DNA from: Clostridia bacterium
GTDB lineage: Bacteria; Bacillota; Clostridia; Oscillospirales; CAG-272
Reading direction: 5' to 3'
Assembly: GCA_017456685.1 (NCBI GenBank)
Contig: JAFTIV010000062.1
Coordinates: 1 to 5,877, forward strand
Length of the DNA: 5,877 nucleotides
The position numbers were made by a program, and so were the translations under genes. Shown here piece after piece: positions 5,217-5,877 of this stretch (within the stretch, counting starts at the first letter, position 1; each line of letters opens with the position of its first letter). The notes under the pieces are model-generated. The model ran no database searches. It was given only the letters and a program-made list of their open reading frames with translations, and was not told the DNA's origin.

Positions 5217-5877
5217 ATGAAACTAAAGGATAAGGTGCTTGAGATTTTGGCATCAAGGCAAGGAGAGGCTATTTCTGGTGAAGAAATTGCCCAAAAAATA
5301 GGTGTTACAAGAAATGCGATTTGGAAGGCGGTAAATCTATTAAAAAAGGAAGGCTATCAAATAACATCATCTCATGCAAGTGGCTATGTGCTTTCAAACG
5401 ATACAGAGATATTTAATGCATCAAAAATAGAATCATTTTCTAAAAATGATATAAATGTAGTCATTGTAGATAAGGCAACATCCTCGAATGATATCGCAAA
5501 GGAGCTTGCGAAAAATGGTGCGCCAGAGGGAACCTTGGTTGTTGTTAAGGAACAGAGCAATGGACGAGGCAGAATGGGAAGAAGCTTTATCTCAAATGAG
5601 GAAAACGGGCTTTATATGAGTCTTATATTACGCCCTAAGCTGTCAGCACAAAAAGCTGTGAAAATCACCGTAATAGGAGCGGTGTCTGCCCTTGAGGCGA
5701 TAGAGAAAACCTCGGGTGTACAATGCTCCATAAAATGGGTGAACGACATTTTTATTGGTGATAAAAAGGTGTGTGGAATTCTCACTGAGGCAGCAGTAAG
5801 CATCGAAACTGGAATGCTCGATTATGCTATTTTGGGAATAGGAATAAATATTACTCCGCCAAAAAACGGATTTCCAG
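5217..5877 (+). CDS. birA: Bifunctional biotin-[acetyl-CoA-carboxylase] ligase / biotin repressor, 3' end missing
   Basis: BirA joins biotin to ATP to form biotinyl-5'-AMP and transfers it to the lysine of biotin carboxyl carrier proteins; forms with a DNA-binding domain also repress biotin genes. The window shows the first 220 residues; the family is usually about 320-330 long, so roughly a third, including the SH3-like C-terminal domain, lies beyond the edge. Residues 1-60 form a winged helix-turn-helix (SGEEIAQKIGVTRNAIWKAV as recognition region, then SGYVL wing), marking the regulatory class. The ligase domain follows: TSSND (88-92), the nucleotide/biotin loop GRGRMGRSF (116-124), KWVNDIFI (174-181) with the probable catalytic K174, KVCGILTEA (184-192) and LGIGINI (206-212). 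KWVND replaces the KWPND of E. coli. The ATG follows AAAGGAG by only 4 nt, a slightly short gap. No good promoter lies between the preceding terminator and this gene. Confidence 0.95.
   Translation, partial: MKLKDKVLEILASRQGEAISGEEIAQKIGVTRNAIWKAVNLLKKEGYQITSSHASGYVLSNDTEIFNASKIESFSKNDINVVIVDKATSSNDIAKELAKNGAPEGTLVVVKEQSNGRGRMGRSFISNEENGLYMSLILRPKLSAQKAVKITVIGAVSALEAIEKTSGVQCSIKWVNDIFIGDKKVCGILTEAAVSIETGMLDYAILGIGINITPPKNGFP

Noticed and set aside
5562..5752. BirA motif variants GRGRMGR and KWVND in place of GRGRRGR and KWPND as a sign of an altered ligase.
   Set aside because: The remaining ligase motifs are intact, and such variants are, to my knowledge, common in Firmicutes BirA proteins; not evidence of lost activity.
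5612..5803. 63-codon minus-strand open frame inside birA.
   Set aside because: It is antisense to the conserved ligase core including KWVND, and no ribosome binding site supports it.

Overview
The window looks like ordinary chromosome from a low-GC Gram-positive bacterium, most likely an uncultured or gut-type member of Clostridia (Bacillota). The evidence is AT-rich DNA, strong AGGAGG-type ribosome binding sites, sigma-A-type promoters close to consensus, an RluA-type pseudouridine synthase with the Firmicutes-style NRIDRNTGG motif, and a biotin ligase with an N-terminal DNA-binding domain. All genes read with the standard stops TAA and TGA. I cannot place it at genus level.

Layout. (1) 1-641, +: the 3' part of an SPFH/band-7 (stomatin/QmcA-like) membrane-scaffold gene, with a long 11-residue-periodic coiled coil. 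(2) 651-680: a perfect 13-bp hairpin that can terminate transcription in both directions, between convergent genes. (3) 712-2022, -: mtaB, a radical-SAM tRNA methylthiotransferase with its own promoter. (4) 2023-2188: a divergent promoter region. (5) 2189-3813, +: upp (uracil phosphoribosyltransferase) and an RluA-family pseudouridine synthase, joined by a 1-nt TAATG overlap. (6) 3861-3889: a promoter exactly matching TTGACA-N17-TATAAT. It drives (7) 3936-5135, +: a single-pass membrane protein that resembles LytR-CpsA-Psr (LCP) cell-wall glycopolymer transferases but lacks most of their catalytic arginines. (8) 5141-5164: a GNRA-loop hairpin terminator. (9) 5217 to the window end, +: the first 220 codons of birA, with an inverted repeat overlapping its ribosome binding site.

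The genes do not form one pathway. They cover membrane organisation (SPFH), RNA modification (MtaB, RluA family), pyrimidine salvage (Upp), the cell envelope (LCP-like) and biotin attachment with probable biotin-operon control (BirA). The only clear operon is upp plus the pseudouridine synthase. I see no mobile element, CRISPR array, tRNA or rRNA, and no strong case for a wholly new system. The observation most worth following is the LCP-like protein: it appears strongly expressed yet seems to have lost the family's active-site residues.
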